Shown here: piece by piece, positions 36,401-45,131 of the stretch
Layout: each line of letters starts with the position of its first letter
Position numbering within the stretch: the stretch's first letter is position 1
Source of the DNA: an uncultured Ardenticatenia bacterium
GTDB lineage: Bacteria > Chloroflexota > Anaerolineae > 4572-78 > NAK82
DNA: 64,000 nucleotides
Direction of reading: 5' to 3'
Assembly: GCA_937127125.1 (NCBI GenBank)
Contig: CAKZLO010000032.1
Coordinates: 1 to 64,000, forward strand
Notes under the pieces: generated by a model
Told to the model about the DNA's origin: nothing
Databases searched by the model: none
Seen by the model: only the letters and a program-made list of their open reading frames with translations
Program-made: the position numbers and the translations under genes

Positions 36401-37014
36401 GGCGCGATGTCAATATATTGGTGTTGGATACAGGGGTCTATTCCAATACTGGCGGCCAAGCGTCCAAGGCGACACCTCGTGCAGCAGTGGCTAAGTTCGC
36501 TGCGCAAGGCAAGGATCGACCGCGCAAGGACTTGGGTTTGATGGCCATTGCCTATGGCACCGTCTACGTAGCCAGCGTGGCAATGGGATACAACGACCAG
36601 CAGACGCTCCGCGCCTTCCTCGAAGCGGAATCCTATCCCGGTCCTTCATTGATCATCGCCTACAGCCACTGCATTAACCATGGCATCGATATGCGTAAGG
36701 GGTTGGAGCAACAAAAACTTGCTGTCCAGTCTGGTCTATGGCCCGTCTACCGCTACGATCCGCGGCTGGTGGCTGAGGGCAAGAACCCACTCATTTTGGA
36801 GTACAAGGGGCCTCAGATCCCACTGGAAGAGTACGTCTACAGCGAAACGCGCTTCCGTATGCTGGTCCAAGCTGACGAGGCACGCGCCGAGATGTTACTA
36901 CGGCAGGCCAAGGAGGATGTCCTGATGCGCTGGAAATTCTACCAGCAGATTGCTGCCATGCGTTACGGCGATGGCGCTGAGTCCACCGAGGAAATTCGGC
37001 AGGTAGAGGGATAA
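33415..37014 (+). CDS. nifJ: pyruvate:ferredoxin (flavodoxin) oxidoreductase, single chain
   Basis: An 1199-residue homodimeric-type enzyme that oxidises pyruvate to acetyl-CoA and CO2 and reduces ferredoxin or flavodoxin. It begins with the pyrimidine-binding domain (YPITPSSPMGEWAD near residue 28). Two 4Fe-4S motifs follow in the ferredoxin-like domain (CIQCGKCVFVCP near 696 and CTGCALCVEACP near 752). The C-terminal TPP domain shows GCGETPYLK near 830 and GDGWAYDIGYGG near 979, with LDTGVYSNTGGQ. Length is typical. The ATG has GGAGGT at nine bases. A dihydroorotate-dehydrogenase-like gene begins 7 bp later. Confidence 0.96.
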   Translation: MTRRMVTVDGNEATAYVAHRVSEVIAIYPITPSSPMGEWADAWSAQGVPNIWGTVPLVIEMQSEGGAAGAVHGALQTGSLCTTFTASQGLLLMIPNMYKIAGELTPTVFHVSARTLATHALSIFGDHSDVMAVRGTGFALLASSSVQEAQDMAMIAHAATLKARVPFLHFFDGFRTSHEINKIEQLTLDDMRAMIDDDLVRAHRERAMTPDRPILRGTAQNPDVFFQAREAINPYYLACAGIVQETMDRFARLVGRQYHLFDYEGAPDAEHVIIIMGSGAITAAETARYLVAQGEKVGVVTVHLYRPFSNVHFLQALPPTTKSIAVLDRTKEPGAAGEPLYTDVVTAIAEGMAQGIAPFRTVPRIIGGRYGLSSKEFTPAMVKGVFDEMRKEQPKNHFTVGITDDVTHTSIEYDPSFDIESEDTVRAVFFGLGSDGTVGANHNSIRIIGEKTDNYAQGYFVYDSRKAGTVTMSHLRFGPRPIRAPYLINKASFVACHQFPFLERFDMLKYAKPGAVFLLNSIYGPDEVWDHLPREVQQDIIEKKLRFYVIDAYEVARRTGMGGRINTIMQTCFFAISGILPRDQAIAAIKETIRETYGKRGEEVVQRNFNAVDQALANLYEVQVPDKITSTFTRRPPMPEDAPPFVRDVLGAIVAGEGDRLPVSAMPVDGTFPTATTRYEKRNIALEIPVWEPDICIQCGKCVFVCPHAVIRAKVYDPAYLVKAPPTFRSTAAKFKEVSKDMRYTLQVAPEDCTGCALCVEACPAKDKTQLGRKAINMAPQPPIRAQERENWEFFLSLPEVEHGKFSFNMVKNVQLLQPLFEFSGACAGCGETPYLKLMSQLFGDRIIAANATGCSSIYGGNLPTTPWATNAEGRGPTWSNSLFEDNAEFGLGMRLTLDKQLQYVRELLPQFAAQLGDQLVNELLRADQSDEVGIRKQRERVALLRQRLQGSTHPRARDLLSLADVLVRKSVWIIGGDGWAYDIGYGGLDHVLASGRDVNILVLDTGVYSNTGGQASKATPRAAVAKFAAQGKDRPRKDLGLMAIAYGTVYVASVAMGYNDQQTLRAFLEAESYPGPSLIIAYSHCINHGIDMRKGLEQQKLAVQSGLWPVYRYDPRLVAEGKNPLILEYKGPQIPLEEYVYSETRFRMLVQADEARAEMLLRQAKEDVLMRWKFYQQIAAMRYGDGAESTEEIRQVEG

Positions 37015-37020
37015 ACGACG

Positions 37021-38040
37021 ATGACTGATCTGAGCACTACATATCTGGGACTGCAGCTGAAGAATCCCTTGGTCGCTTCTGCCTCGCCGCTCTCTGAAAA
37101 GGTAGAGGTGGCGCGTCAGCTGGAGGAGGCCGGCATCGGTGCTATCGTGATGTATTCGCTGTTTGAAGAGCAGATCATTCATGAGAGCTTGGAGCTGGAT
37201 TATTATCTCGAGCGCGGCACGTACGCCTATGCCGAAGCCTTGACCTACTTTCCGGATGTTGGACGGTATGGTCTGGTACCAGATAAATATCTTGATAAGA
37301 TTCGCGAGCTCAAACGCAACCTCAGCGTGCCAATCATCGCCAGCTTGAACGGAGTTTCTCCTGGTGGGTGGATCAAGTATGCCCAGAAGATCGAGGATGC
37401 TGGTGCCGACGCGTTAGAGCTCAATATTTACTATCTAGCTACAGACTCCGATCTGACAGGGACAAAACTGGAGGACCGTTACATAGACCTGGTACGCTCG
37501 GTGCGTTCCAGTGTACGAATTCCTTTGGCGGTGAAACTGAGCCCGTTTTTCACTGCCTTGCCGAATATGGCGAAACGGTTGGTGGAAGCGGGCGCGGATG
37601 GGTTGGTGCTCTTCAATCGTTTCTATCAACCGGACTTTGACTTAGAGGCATTGGAGGTTGTGCCCAACCTGACATTGAGCCGGCCTGAGGAGCTACGTCT
37701 ACCGTTGCGTTGGATCGCGATTCTGTATGGTCGTGTCGAGGCCGATCTGGCTCTCACTACTGGCGTACATAGCGGCAGGGATGTGGCAAAAGCTATTCTG
37801 GCTGGTGCTTCGGTAGCAATGACTGCCTCAGCGCTGCTCCTCAATGGTGCAGGCCACGCAACCAGCATCCTATCAGAGTTGCAGCAGTGGATGGCAGAAC
37901 ACGAGTACACCTCGGTTGCGCAGATGAGAGGCGCGATGAGCCAGCAGTCGGTGGCAGAACCAGCCGCTTTCGAACGCGCCAACTATGCGAAAGTGCTCAG
38001 TTCGTTCGACGTGAACGCGATCAGCATGCGGGAGCGTTAG
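37021..38040 (+). CDS. dihydroorotate-dehydrogenase-like flavoprotein
   Basis: A 339-residue FMN-type TIM-barrel protein. It begins like PyrD proteins ([21 protein letters not shown]), has PIIASLNG near residue 105, LELNIYYL near 136, AVKLSPFF near 165, and [13 protein letters not shown] near 262. It lacks an evident partner PyrK, and such proteins are frequently encoded directly after pyruvate:ferredoxin oxidoreductase, as here (7 bp). A role in pyrimidine synthesis is therefore doubtful; it may accept or donate electrons with the oxidoreductase. True substrate unknown. Confidence 0.85.
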   Translation: MTDLSTTYLGLQLKNPLVASASPLSEKVEVARQLEEAGIGAIVMYSLFEEQIIHESLELDYYLERGTYAYAEALTYFPDVGRYGLVPDKYLDKIRELKRNLSVPIIASLNGVSPGGWIKYAQKIEDAGADALELNIYYLATDSDLTGTKLEDRYIDLVRSVRSSVRIPLAVKLSPFFTALPNMAKRLVEAGADGLVLFNRFYQPDFDLEALEVVPNLTLSRPEELRLPLRWIAILYGRVEADLALTTGVHSGRDVAKAILAGASVAMTASALLLNGAGHATSILSELQQWMAEHEYTSVAQMRGAMSQQSVAEPAAFERANYAKVLSSFDVNAISMRER

Positions 38041-38119
38041 CAGACCGGTCGTGGAAGAGAGTCTCGGTCGCCGGTAGGAGTTACGTTTGCAGTGGAGTGC
38101 GCAATGGTGCATTTTCTCC

Positions 38120-38148
38120 TTGACAAGAACATAGCTATCGGGTATAAT
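38120..38148 (+). promoter_or_regulatory. consensus promoter of the thiamine-uptake operon
   Basis: TTGACA (38120-38125), 17-bp spacer, TATAAT (38143-38148): a perfect match to the sigma-70 consensus. Transcription would begin near 38155, just before the TPP aptamer. Confidence 0.9.
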
Positions 38149-38167
38149 TTATTCTAGAAGTGAATAA

Positions 38168-38270
38168 GCGATACCGGGGGAGCTGAGTGAGCTCAGCTGA
38201 GAGGAGACCGGATGGATGTCTCGACCCCTTGAACCTGACCTGGGTAATGCCAGCGTAGGGAGTGTATGTG
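38168..38270 (+). ncRNA. TPP riboswitch (THI element)
   Basis: The thi-box is clear: CTGAGA at 38197-38202 after a stable AGCTGAG/CTCAGCT stem, and GAACCTGACCTGG at 38231-38243 followed by TAATGCCAGCGTAGGGA to 38261. ATAC (38171-38174) and GTAT (38264-38267) can close P1. CCTGACCTGG (38234-38243) in the aptamer can pair over ten bases with CCAGGTCGGG (38293-38302) of the terminator, giving an antiterminator when TPP is absent. Binding of TPP would release the terminator and switch the operon off. Confidence 0.95.
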
Positions 38271-38279
38271 AAAGTGCAC

Positions 38280-38317
38280 AGCCACCCACCGACCAGGTCG
38301 GGTGGCTGTCTCATTTT
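38280..38317 (+). terminator. riboswitch-controlled terminator
   Basis: AGCCACCC (38280-38287) pairs with GGGTGGCT (38300-38307), followed by GTCTCATTTT. The T tract is short, so termination may be moderate, and the hairpin also sits just before the ribosome site AAGGAGG at 38318-38324. Confidence 0.75.
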
Positions 38318-38334
38318 AAGGAGGGTTGAGCTAT

Positions 38335-39477
38335 ATGGACATTGCCCGTTATCTAGTCGAAAAGATTGGCCCGCGTTGGGCAGGTCGTGATAGTGCTGCA
38401 CAGGCTGCTCAGTTTGTGGCAAGAGAGTTCGCGCAACTGGGCCTTCAGGTGACAACCCAGGATTTCCCTTTCCTGGGTTGGGAGGTGGATGAGCTGCCCG
38501 TGTTGGAGATACTCGAGCCTCAGCCGGGTTATGCGTCTGTTGCGCTGATGGAATATTCAGGCTCGACCCCTATGGAAGGACTAGAGGGAGAGCTTCGTCC
38601 GGCCGGCCTAGCCGGCATTGTGCCTGGTTTTCTGGATTGGCCGCGTTATGCCATCGTGGACGGCAATGACAGAGTAGCAGCATATTTGATCGCTCACATC
38701 GGTCTGGCTGGATGGTTTGCTCCGGCGATTCCGCTCGCCAACCCCGAGCCGTTCTACTCTTTCCCGATGGCGATCCTGTCCCAAGCCGATCATCAGCGCT
38801 TTCAGGAATGGCTGAGCGCAGGGGAACGCGTTCGTGTACGCTTTCGAGCACGTGGCCACTACAAAGGAGATTACATCGGTCACAACGTGATCGCCAGTCT
38901 GCCTGGCAAGACGGAGTGCAGCGTGGTGTTATGCGCTCACCTCGATACGGCATATGGCACTCCGGGCGCCAACAATAACGCAGGGGGCATTCAGGCACTT
39001 TTCCACGTGGCACAACAACTACTGGCCATACCCGATCGCAAACTGACTTACCAGCTACTTGCCTGTGATGCTACCGAGTGGCATTACCTGGGCTCACATT
39101 TCTTCGTTCAAGAAGCACGAGCCCACGGTCGCCTCAAGAATATTCTGGCAGGCATCAATCTGGACACTATTGCCTCTGGAGATCAGCTCTTTTTCTTGGC
39201 ATGGCCGCAAAGCATGCGCGACCGCGCTGAAAGTGTGGTGAGCCAGTTGAAATTGCATGAACGTTTCCGCACAGTAGAGTTCCTTGGCCATTTGGCCGGC
39301 TCCGATCATTATTCCTTTATCCAGGCAGGGATACCGGCTGCAGAGATTCTTTTCTGGCCTTGCCCGGTGTATAAAACCCCTGAAGACGATATGAGGTTTG
39401 TGGATGAGAAGATGATTATGTTAGGCGCAGAAATTGCATATGCTTTGGCGCTCACTTTTGAAAAGGAGGTGAAATAA
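38335..39477 (+). CDS. M28-fold metallopeptidase-like protein under TPP control
   Basis: A 380-residue cytoplasmic protein with the M28 aminopeptidase fold. The first metal site reads AHLDT (His202, Asp204). The segment that normally holds the bridging Asp (G-x-x-D-N) reads GANNNAGG, with Asn214 at that place. The usual Glu-Glu pair reads Thr247-Glu248, so the general base is missing. A later NLDTI and SDHYSF supply the remaining Asp and His. It is the first gene behind the TPP riboswitch, and the YkoE gene starts one base after its stop. It may process or bind a thiamine-related compound; ordinary peptidase activity looks doubtful. ATG 38335 has AAGGAGG at ten bases. Confidence 0.87.
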   Translation: MDIARYLVEKIGPRWAGRDSAAQAAQFVAREFAQLGLQVTTQDFPFLGWEVDELPVLEILEPQPGYASVALMEYSGSTPMEGLEGELRPAGLAGIVPGFLDWPRYAIVDGNDRVAAYLIAHIGLAGWFAPAIPLANPEPFYSFPMAILSQADHQRFQEWLSAGERVRVRFRARGHYKGDYIGHNVIASLPGKTECSVVLCAHLDTAYGTPGANNNAGGIQALFHVAQQLLAIPDRKLTYQLLACDATEWHYLGSHFFVQEARAHGRLKNILAGINLDTIASGDQLFFLAWPQSMRDRAESVVSQLKLHERFRTVEFLGHLAGSDHYSFIQAGIPAAEILFWPCPVYKTPEDDMRFVDEKMIMLGAEIAYALALTFEKEVK

Positions 39478-39478
39478 G

Positions 39479-40075
39479 ATGGCTGGCGAAAGAATGGATC
39501 TGGGACTGACACGGTGGACAACCCGCGAGATCGTCATTATGGCGGTCATTTCAGTGGCACTTGGGTTGATCTTTATGGCATACGGTGTGCTGTATCTCGC
39601 CCTCGTGCCACTGCTGGGACAGGTGGGGATCATGCTCCTGTTAGGATTCTACTACCTGACAGGTATTCTGGTCCCTTACATTGTACGTCGCCCCGGCGCA
39701 GCGCTGGTGTCCTCGTTCCTGGCTGCCTTCACCGAGCTCCTTGTCGGCAGCCCATTCGGTATCGCTGCTGTGTGGGCTGGTCTGGTACAGGGGGCCGGCG
39801 CAGAAGTCGTCTTTGCCCTGCGACGCTGGCGCGATTATCGCTTGCCGGTCTTGATGGGGGCAGCAGTCCTTTCTGGGGTGTTCGCCTACGTGTATGAGTA
39901 CTTCCTGCTCAGTTATGCTGTGCTCGATCCCGCCGTGCAGCTCGGGCTTTTCTTGGTGCGCATTCCGAGCGCAATAGTTTTAGCTGGCTTGCTGGGCAAG
40001 GTACTGGGCGATGCCCTTGCACGTACAGGGGTGCTGCGCGGCCTGGCGATTACGCGTGAGGGGACGAGGGTTTGA
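39479..40075 (+). CDS. ykoE: YkoE, S component of thiamine-precursor ECF importer
   Basis: A 198-residue membrane protein with about six helices, matching the YkoE family that binds hydroxymethylpyrimidine or thiamine. Family features include the TREIVIMAVISVALG first helix, YLTGILVPYIVRRPGAAL near residue 60, and AAFTELLVGSPFG near 82. Its AAGGAGGTGA ribosome site lies in the last codons of the M28-like gene. The TPP riboswitch upstream supports the substrate class. It overlaps ykoC by 4 bp. Confidence 0.93.
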   Translation: MAGERMDLGLTRWTTREIVIMAVISVALGLIFMAYGVLYLALVPLLGQVGIMLLLGFYYLTGILVPYIVRRPGAALVSSFLAAFTELLVGSPFGIAAVWAGLVQGAGAEVVFALRRWRDYRLPVLMGAAVLSGVFAYVYEYFLLSYAVLDPAVQLGLFLVRIPSAIVLAGLLGKVLGDALARTGVLRGLAITREGTRV

Positions 40076-40899
40076 GCGTAAGCCTGTATCAGGAGAACGA
40101 CACCTTTTTGCACCGCCTCAATCCAGTGGCGAAGATTGCTGCATTCTCTTGTTTCATCCTGGCTTCGACCCTTTACCTGGATGTGGCGGTGCCGTTTGCC
40201 ATGCTCGTCCTTTCGTGGCTGATCGGGTGGAGTCTGGCGCACATCAGTCCACTCGCTCTCTTGCGCCGTCTGAGCCCAATACTGGCAGCTGCCGTAGGGC
40301 TTACAATATTCAACACCCTTTTCTACGGTGGCCCTCGCGGAGACCCAATTCTGGCGCTCGGTCCTATCTACATCTGGCGTGAGGGTTTGGAGGTCGGTAG
40401 CAGTATCGGTCTGCGCATCCTGTGCGTTGCCTCCTACTCCATCTTGTATGTATGGACAACCGACCCTGGACGGCTGGTTGCCAGTTTAATTCAGCAAGCG
40501 CGTATGCCGTACCGTCTGGCTTATGCAATTCTGGCCGCATATCGCTTTGTGCCCATCTTGCAGCGGGAACTGGCCAACATTCAAGCCGCTCAACAGGTGC
40601 GTGCAGTCCATTTGAGAGGGCATGGTGGCTTGTTCCGTCGCATCGTCAGCTATAGCATTCCACTCCTGGTCAGCGGGATACGTCAGGCCGAACGACTGGC
40701 CATTGCGATGGATGCACGAGGTTTCGGGACACTGCCGGAACGGACGTACTACGTTCGCACACCATTGAGACTCGCGGATTATGCGTTTTCTATTGCCTCC
40801 ATAGTGGCATGCGGTCTGCTCTTGCTTGCACTAGGCGAACTGGGGTTGCTCCATGGTTTCCTGATCGGGGTCGCGGAACGCGTGGCAGGTGCGCAATGA
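40072..40899 (+). CDS. ykoC: YkoC, T component of thiamine-precursor ECF importer
   Basis: A 275-residue EcfT-type coupling protein with an N-terminal LNPVAKI motif, five or so membrane helices and the two coupling motifs, here QQVRAVHLRG near residue 175 and AMDARGFG near residue 212. It starts at TTG overlapping the ykoE stop (TTGA), about nine bases after AGGGG. Its stop overlaps the ykoD ATG (ATGA). Confidence 0.92.
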   Translation: MSVSLYQENDTFLHRLNPVAKIAAFSCFILASTLYLDVAVPFAMLVLSWLIGWSLAHISPLALLRRLSPILAAAVGLTIFNTLFYGGPRGDPILALGPIYIWREGLEVGSSIGLRILCVASYSILYVWTTDPGRLVASLIQQARMPYRLAYAILAAYRFVPILQRELANIQAAQQVRAVHLRGHGGLFRRIVSYSIPLLVSGIRQAERLAIAMDARGFGTLPERTYYVRTPLRLADYAFSIASIVACGLLLLALGELGLLHGFLIGVAERVAGAQ

Positions 40900-42674
40900 C
40901 GGCTGAATACGGCATCCGGGTTAATGCCTTGCGCTTTCGTTACATGGACTCTCCCACACCAGTCCTCAACAGCGTGGATATGGAGATTCGGCCTGGTGAG
41001 ACAGTTCTCCTACTCGGCCGAAGTGGCTGCGGCAAGAGCACGCTGGCTCTGTGTCTGGACGGTCTCATTCCCCACGAAATCCCTGGCGATTTCGACGGTG
41101 AGGTGTGGATCGGGCCATACATGACATTGCATACGTCCCCCGATCGCTTGCGCCAGGTGGTGGGGATCGTTTTTCAGGATCCGGAAGCACAGCTGGTGAT
41201 GCCGCGCGTGGATGAGGAAGTCGCTTTTGGCCTGGAGAACCTTGCCTTCCCCGCAACAGCGATGCCAGCACGTATCGGCAATGCATTAGCCCTGGTGGGG
41301 CTTTCCGAGAAAGCCAAGGCGTGGGTGGAAACTCTGTCGGGTGGGCAGAAACAACGTCTGGCGTTGGCTGCTGTGCTGGCTATGCAACCATCTGTGCTGA
41401 TACTCGACGAACCGACTGCTAATCTCGATCCGTCGGCAACTCTTGCGTTTTATCGCACCATGGAACATCTACGCCACAGCACGAAAGCGACCACCCTACT
41501 CATCGAGCATCGCATTGACGCCACATTGCCCTTAGTAGATCGCGTTGTGGTGATGGGTGAAGACGGGCGCGTGATCACGGCCGGCAGTCCCCGTGAAATA
41601 TATGCAGCGAGCGATGCCGCACTACAGCGGGAAGGCGTCTGGGTACCGAGCAGCTGTCGCCTAGCAGCTGCTCTGAGATCTATCGGATGGCCGTTGGAGG
41701 GCTGTCCCTTAACCATCGCGGAGATGGAACAAGTGATACGTTCATCTCTGGTGCTGCACGCGGGCGCGGGTGCCTCGTTGCCAATAGGCACTGCTGCGGA
41801 TACTTCACATCAAGCCCTCTCCGGCCATCCTGACGAGGCCATCTCCGTCGAGGGGGTAAGTTTTGCCTATCCCGACGGCACCGTCGCGCTCAGGGATGTA
41901 CATCTCCACGTGCCACGCGGCAGTTTCTTCGCGCTCGTAGGAGCCAATGGATCAGGAAAGACCACATTGGCCAAAATCCTGACGGGTCTCTTGCCGGCCA
42001 GGAATGGCAAAATCAGCATCCTGGGGCAGGAGGTCACATCGCGCAACCGCTCCCAAATATCCCGCTGGGTGGGCTACGTCTTCCAGAACCCGGAACACCA
42101 GTTTGTAGCCGAACGCGTGAGTGACGAGCTGGCCTACTCACTGGACAGTCAGCTGGAAGCTATGGAGAGACAACGTCGGATTGAAAAACTGCTGGCGCAG
42201 TTTGGATTGAGCGATGAGAGGGGTTCCAACCCCTTCTCGCTCAGCCAAGGTCAGAAGAGACGTCTAAGCATTGCCACTATGGTGGCGATGGAACAACCTA
42301 TTCTCATCCTAGACGAACCCACCTTTGGTCAGGATTATCGCAGCGCTCAAGAGGTGATGTCTGTTATTCGTTCGCTACAACAGGCTGGTACCACCATTGT
42401 GTGCATCACGCATGATATGCAGCTGGTGGCCGATTACGCTCAAGAGGTGGCTGTAATCGAACAAGGCCAGGTGACTTTCCAGGGCTCACCCCGTGCCCTT
42501 TTCCGGCAGCCTGAGCTCCTGGAACGCGCCGGGCTCGACCTTCCCCCGTTAGCTGTGCTGGGTGCCCGTCTGGGGCTGGAGGGCCTTTACACTGTCGAGG
42601 ACTGGCTGTTGTGGGCGTCCGCCTATGCGCCCATAGTCGACAAGGCACATTATTGTCGCACTCAAGGATGGTGA
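40896..42674 (+). CDS. ykoD: YkoD, fused double ABC ATPase of the thiamine-precursor importer
   Basis: A 592-residue protein with two ABC domains. Domain 1: Walker A GRSGCGKST near residue 40, Q-loop FQDPEAQLV, signature LSGGQ, Walker B LILDEP, and a switch His in LIEHR. Domain 2: Walker A GANGSGKTT near residue 349, FQNPEHQF, signature LSQGQ, Walker B LILDEP, CITHD. It energises YkoE-YkoC. It is the last gene of the riboswitch operon and converges on pstB (57 bp between stops, no obvious terminator). Confidence 0.93.
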   Translation: MTAEYGIRVNALRFRYMDSPTPVLNSVDMEIRPGETVLLLGRSGCGKSTLALCLDGLIPHEIPGDFDGEVWIGPYMTLHTSPDRLRQVVGIVFQDPEAQLVMPRVDEEVAFGLENLAFPATAMPARIGNALALVGLSEKAKAWVETLSGGQKQRLALAAVLAMQPSVLILDEPTANLDPSATLAFYRTMEHLRHSTKATTLLIEHRIDATLPLVDRVVVMGEDGRVITAGSPREIYAASDAALQREGVWVPSSCRLAAALRSIGWPLEGCPLTIAEMEQVIRSSLVLHAGAGASLPIGTAADTSHQALSGHPDEAISVEGVSFAYPDGTVALRDVHLHVPRGSFFALVGANGSGKTTLAKILTGLLPARNGKISILGQEVTSRNRSQISRWVGYVFQNPEHQFVAERVSDELAYSLDSQLEAMERQRRIEKLLAQFGLSDERGSNPFSLSQGQKRRLSIATMVAMEQPILILDEPTFGQDYRSAQEVMSVIRSLQQAGTTIVCITHDMQLVADYAQEVAVIEQGQVTFQGSPRALFRQPELLERAGLDLPPLAVLGARLGLEGLYTVEDWLLWASAYAPIVDKAHYCRTQGW

Positions 42675-42731
42675 CTGGTCGAGGGAAGAAAATACAGAAT
42701 GGTCACCTACAAACGGGTAGCCAATTTGCAT

Positions 42732-43493
42732 TTAGCCCGCACGGCCTGTGATGTAATTCTCTGTCAGGGGCTGGGATGGGTTCGTGAAAATTTTGGCAGT
42801 GGAGTCGAATTCCACTAACTCGCCTAACCAGAAGAAGCCGGTCCATTCAGACACACGCGCAGCCTGTTGCATACTGTGTGTGACGATCACGATACAGTAA
42901 TTGACTTTGAGTTTCTGCATTAATTCCTCAATTTGAAGTGTTTCGATAGGATCGAGCGCCGAACAAGGCTCGTCCATCAAAATCACCTCTGGCTTAACAG
43001 CGATGGCCCGTGCAATACACAAACGCTGTTGCTGCCCCAATGAGAAACTCAATGCATCTTGGTTGAGGTGGTCCTTGACCTCTTCCCACAGGCCAGCTCC
43101 ACGCAAGCTCTCCTCTACAATGTCGTCCAGCTGGGATTTGCGCACCGTCCCCAGCGCGCGTGGCCCAAATGCCACATTGTCGTACACTGACTGGGGAAAG
43201 GGATTGGGACGCTGGAACACCATCCCCACACGCCGTCGCAGATCTGTCACATTAACACGTCGTTCATAGATATCTTGCCCTTCGAGCAAAACCTTCCCTT
43301 CTACACGCGTGCCGCTTATGGTGTCGTTCATACGGTTCAGGCAGCGCAGAAAGGTGGACTTGCCGCAACCGGAAGGTCCAATGAGCGCAGTGATCTGACG
43401 GTCGGGGATGGTCAAAGTGACACCAGATAGAGCGCGAAACTTCCCGTAATAAAAGTTGAGATTCTGCACAACGAATTTGTTCATGATGCCCAT
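42732..43493 (-). CDS. pstB: phosphate transporter ATPase PstB, second paralogue
   Basis: A 253-residue ABC ATPase of the phosphate importer. Walker A is GPSGCGKST (39-47), the Q-loop is the standard FQRPNPFP with Gln94, Walker B is VILMDEP, and the switch is VTHS. The signature, however, reads FSLGQ (150-154) in place of LSGGQ. It lies one base after the other PstB. The two could form a heterodimer in which the normal LSGGQ of the partner serves this subunit's ATP site. Confidence 0.92.
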   Translation of the reverse strand: MGIMNKFVVQNLNFYYGKFRALSGVTLTIPDRQITALIGPSGCGKSTFLRCLNRMNDTISGTRVEGKVLLEGQDIYERRVNVTDLRRRVGMVFQRPNPFPQSVYDNVAFGPRALGTVRKSQLDDIVEESLRGAGLWEEVKDHLNQDALSFSLGQQQRLCIARAIAVKPEVILMDEPCSALDPIETLQIEELMQKLKVNYCIVIVTHSMQQAARVSEWTGFFWLGELVEFDSTAKIFTNPSQPLTENYITGRAG

Positions 43494-43494
43494 G

Positions 43495-44289
43495 TTATCC
43501 GAAGCGGCCCGTGATGTAATCTTCGGTGCGCTTATCCCTCGGAGCTGTGAAAATGTTCCGGCCAGGCTGGTGTTCGACTAGTTCGCCTCCTAGAAAGAAC
43601 GCAGCGTAGTCTGCCACGCGTGCTGCCTGTTGAATACTGTGAGGCACCATAATAATGGTGTAGTGTTTCTTGAGTGCAAATAGCGACTCCTCAACCTTAC
43701 CAGTCGAGATTGGATCAAGCCCAGAGGTAGGCTCATCCAGCAGCAACACTTCGGGCTCCATTGCTAGGCTGCGCGCAATGCACAGACGCTGCTGCTGGCC
43801 GCCCGATAATGCGTTGGAGGGCTCATCGAGACGATCTTTTACCTCGTCCCACAACGCTGCTTGCTTCAAACTGCGCACCAGAATTTCCTCCAGGCGTGTA
43901 GGATCGCGTACACCAGCCAGCTTGGGACCGTAGAGGACGTTCTCTCGCACGGTACCGGGTAACGGCAACGGTAGCGCAAAGACGATACCTACGCGGCGCC
44001 TGAGCTCTGATACATTCACCTCTGGTGCATAGATGTCCTGCCCATCTAAGAGAATACGCCCCACCATGCGGGTATCCTCGAGTAGATCGTTAAGCCGGTT
44101 AATCAGTCGCAGCAAGGTGGATTTGCCACCTCCAGTGGGCCCAATCAGAGTGGTAATCGCGTTGGCTGGTATGTCCAGAGATATGTTGCGCAGACGCAGC
44201 TGGTCACCATACCAGTAGCTGACATTCTCAATCTGCACTTTCGCTGGCCGATCAATGAACGGATCATCCTCGGGTGTGTTCATCACCAT
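43495..44289 (-). CDS. pstB: phosphate transporter ATPase PstB, first paralogue
   Basis: A 264-residue PstB. Walker A is GPTGGGKST (50-58), the signature LSGGQ (161-165) is normal, Walker B is VLLLDEP and the switch is VPHS. The Q-loop reads FALPLPLP, with Ala105 replacing the conserved Gln. It overlaps pstA by 7 bp. ATG 44289 follows GAAGGAGG; ATG 44283 is an alternative. The complementary defect in the second PstB suggests a specialised pair. Confidence 0.92.
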   Translation of the reverse strand: MVMNTPEDDPFIDRPAKVQIENVSYWYGDQLRLRNISLDIPANAITTLIGPTGGGKSTLLRLINRLNDLLEDTRMVGRILLDGQDIYAPEVNVSELRRRVGIVFALPLPLPGTVRENVLYGPKLAGVRDPTRLEEILVRSLKQAALWDEVKDRLDEPSNALSGGQQQRLCIARSLAMEPEVLLLDEPTSGLDPISTGKVEESLFALKKHYTIIMVPHSIQQAARVADYAAFFLGGELVEHQPGRNIFTAPRDKRTEDYITGRFG

Positions 44290-45131
44290 GGTCGCCTCCT
44301 TCGAAAGTAACCACGAATCAGTGTCGCGACCAGGTTCATCGAAAGCACCAACGCCAGCAGCACGAGGGCAGTGCCGTATTGGATCTCGTGGGGCATACCG
44401 GGTACTTGCGTACTGATGACATAAAGGTGATAAGGTAATGCCATTGTGCGATCAAACGGCGAGTGCGGCAAGCGTGGCAGGAAGAACGCCGAGACGGTAA
44501 ACAATATTGGAGCCGTCTCGCCCGCCGCGCGCAGCAATCCCAGAATGACACCGGTAATGATGCCTGGCAATGCTTGAGGAAGCACTATATAGTGTATACC
44601 TTGCCAACGTGTGCCCCCCAGACTAGCGATGACAGTGCGATACTCGGTCGGTACGGCGCGCAAAGCCTCCTCTGATGTGCTAATGATAACGGGCAGCGTC
44701 ATAATAGCCAACGTCAGTGAGCCCGCCAGGATTGAGGTACCGAAATGGAGAAAGAGAACGAACAGCCCGAGGCCGAAAAGCCCATAGACTACCGAAGGGA
44801 TACCTGCCAGGTTGACAATGGCCAGGCGAATAGCACGCGTGAAGAGGGTATCACGGGCGTATTCCGACAAGTAGATGGCACCACCCACACCAACCGGGAT
44901 AGCTGCCACCGCTGTGCCGAATGTTAGCACCAACGTTCCAACAATGGTGGGCAGTATGCCACCTGCCTTCATACCATCATGTGGCATGGTGGTCAAGAAT
45001 TCCCAACTGATTGCCCCGATGCCGCGTACCACAATGACTCCAACGATCACCAATATTGGCACCACTACTGCCAGCGCAATAAGGCTCAGCATGACAAATC
45101 CCACGCGCTGCACGATGAAGCGCGTGCCCAT
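44283..45131 (-). CDS. pstA: phosphate transporter permease PstA
   Basis: A 282-residue membrane permease with six predicted helices and the binding-protein-dependent-transport loop (ASLGGTRWQGIHYIVLPQALPG near residue 188 in parts), which contacts PstB. Together with PstC it forms the high-affinity phosphate channel. Its ATG shares one base with the pstC stop (TAATG), so the two are coupled. Confidence 0.94.
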   Translation of the reverse strand: MGTRFIVQRVGFVMLSLIALAVVVPILVIVGVIVVRGIGAISWEFLTTMPHDGMKAGGILPTIVGTLVLTFGTAVAAIPVGVGGAIYLSEYARDTLFTRAIRLAIVNLAGIPSVVYGLFGLGLFVLFLHFGTSILAGSLTLAIMTLPVIISTSEEALRAVPTEYRTVIASLGGTRWQGIHYIVLPQALPGIITGVILGLLRAAGETAPILFTVSAFFLPRLPHSPFDRTMALPYHLYVISTQVPGMPHEIQYGTALVLLALVLSMNLVATLIRGYFRRRRPW

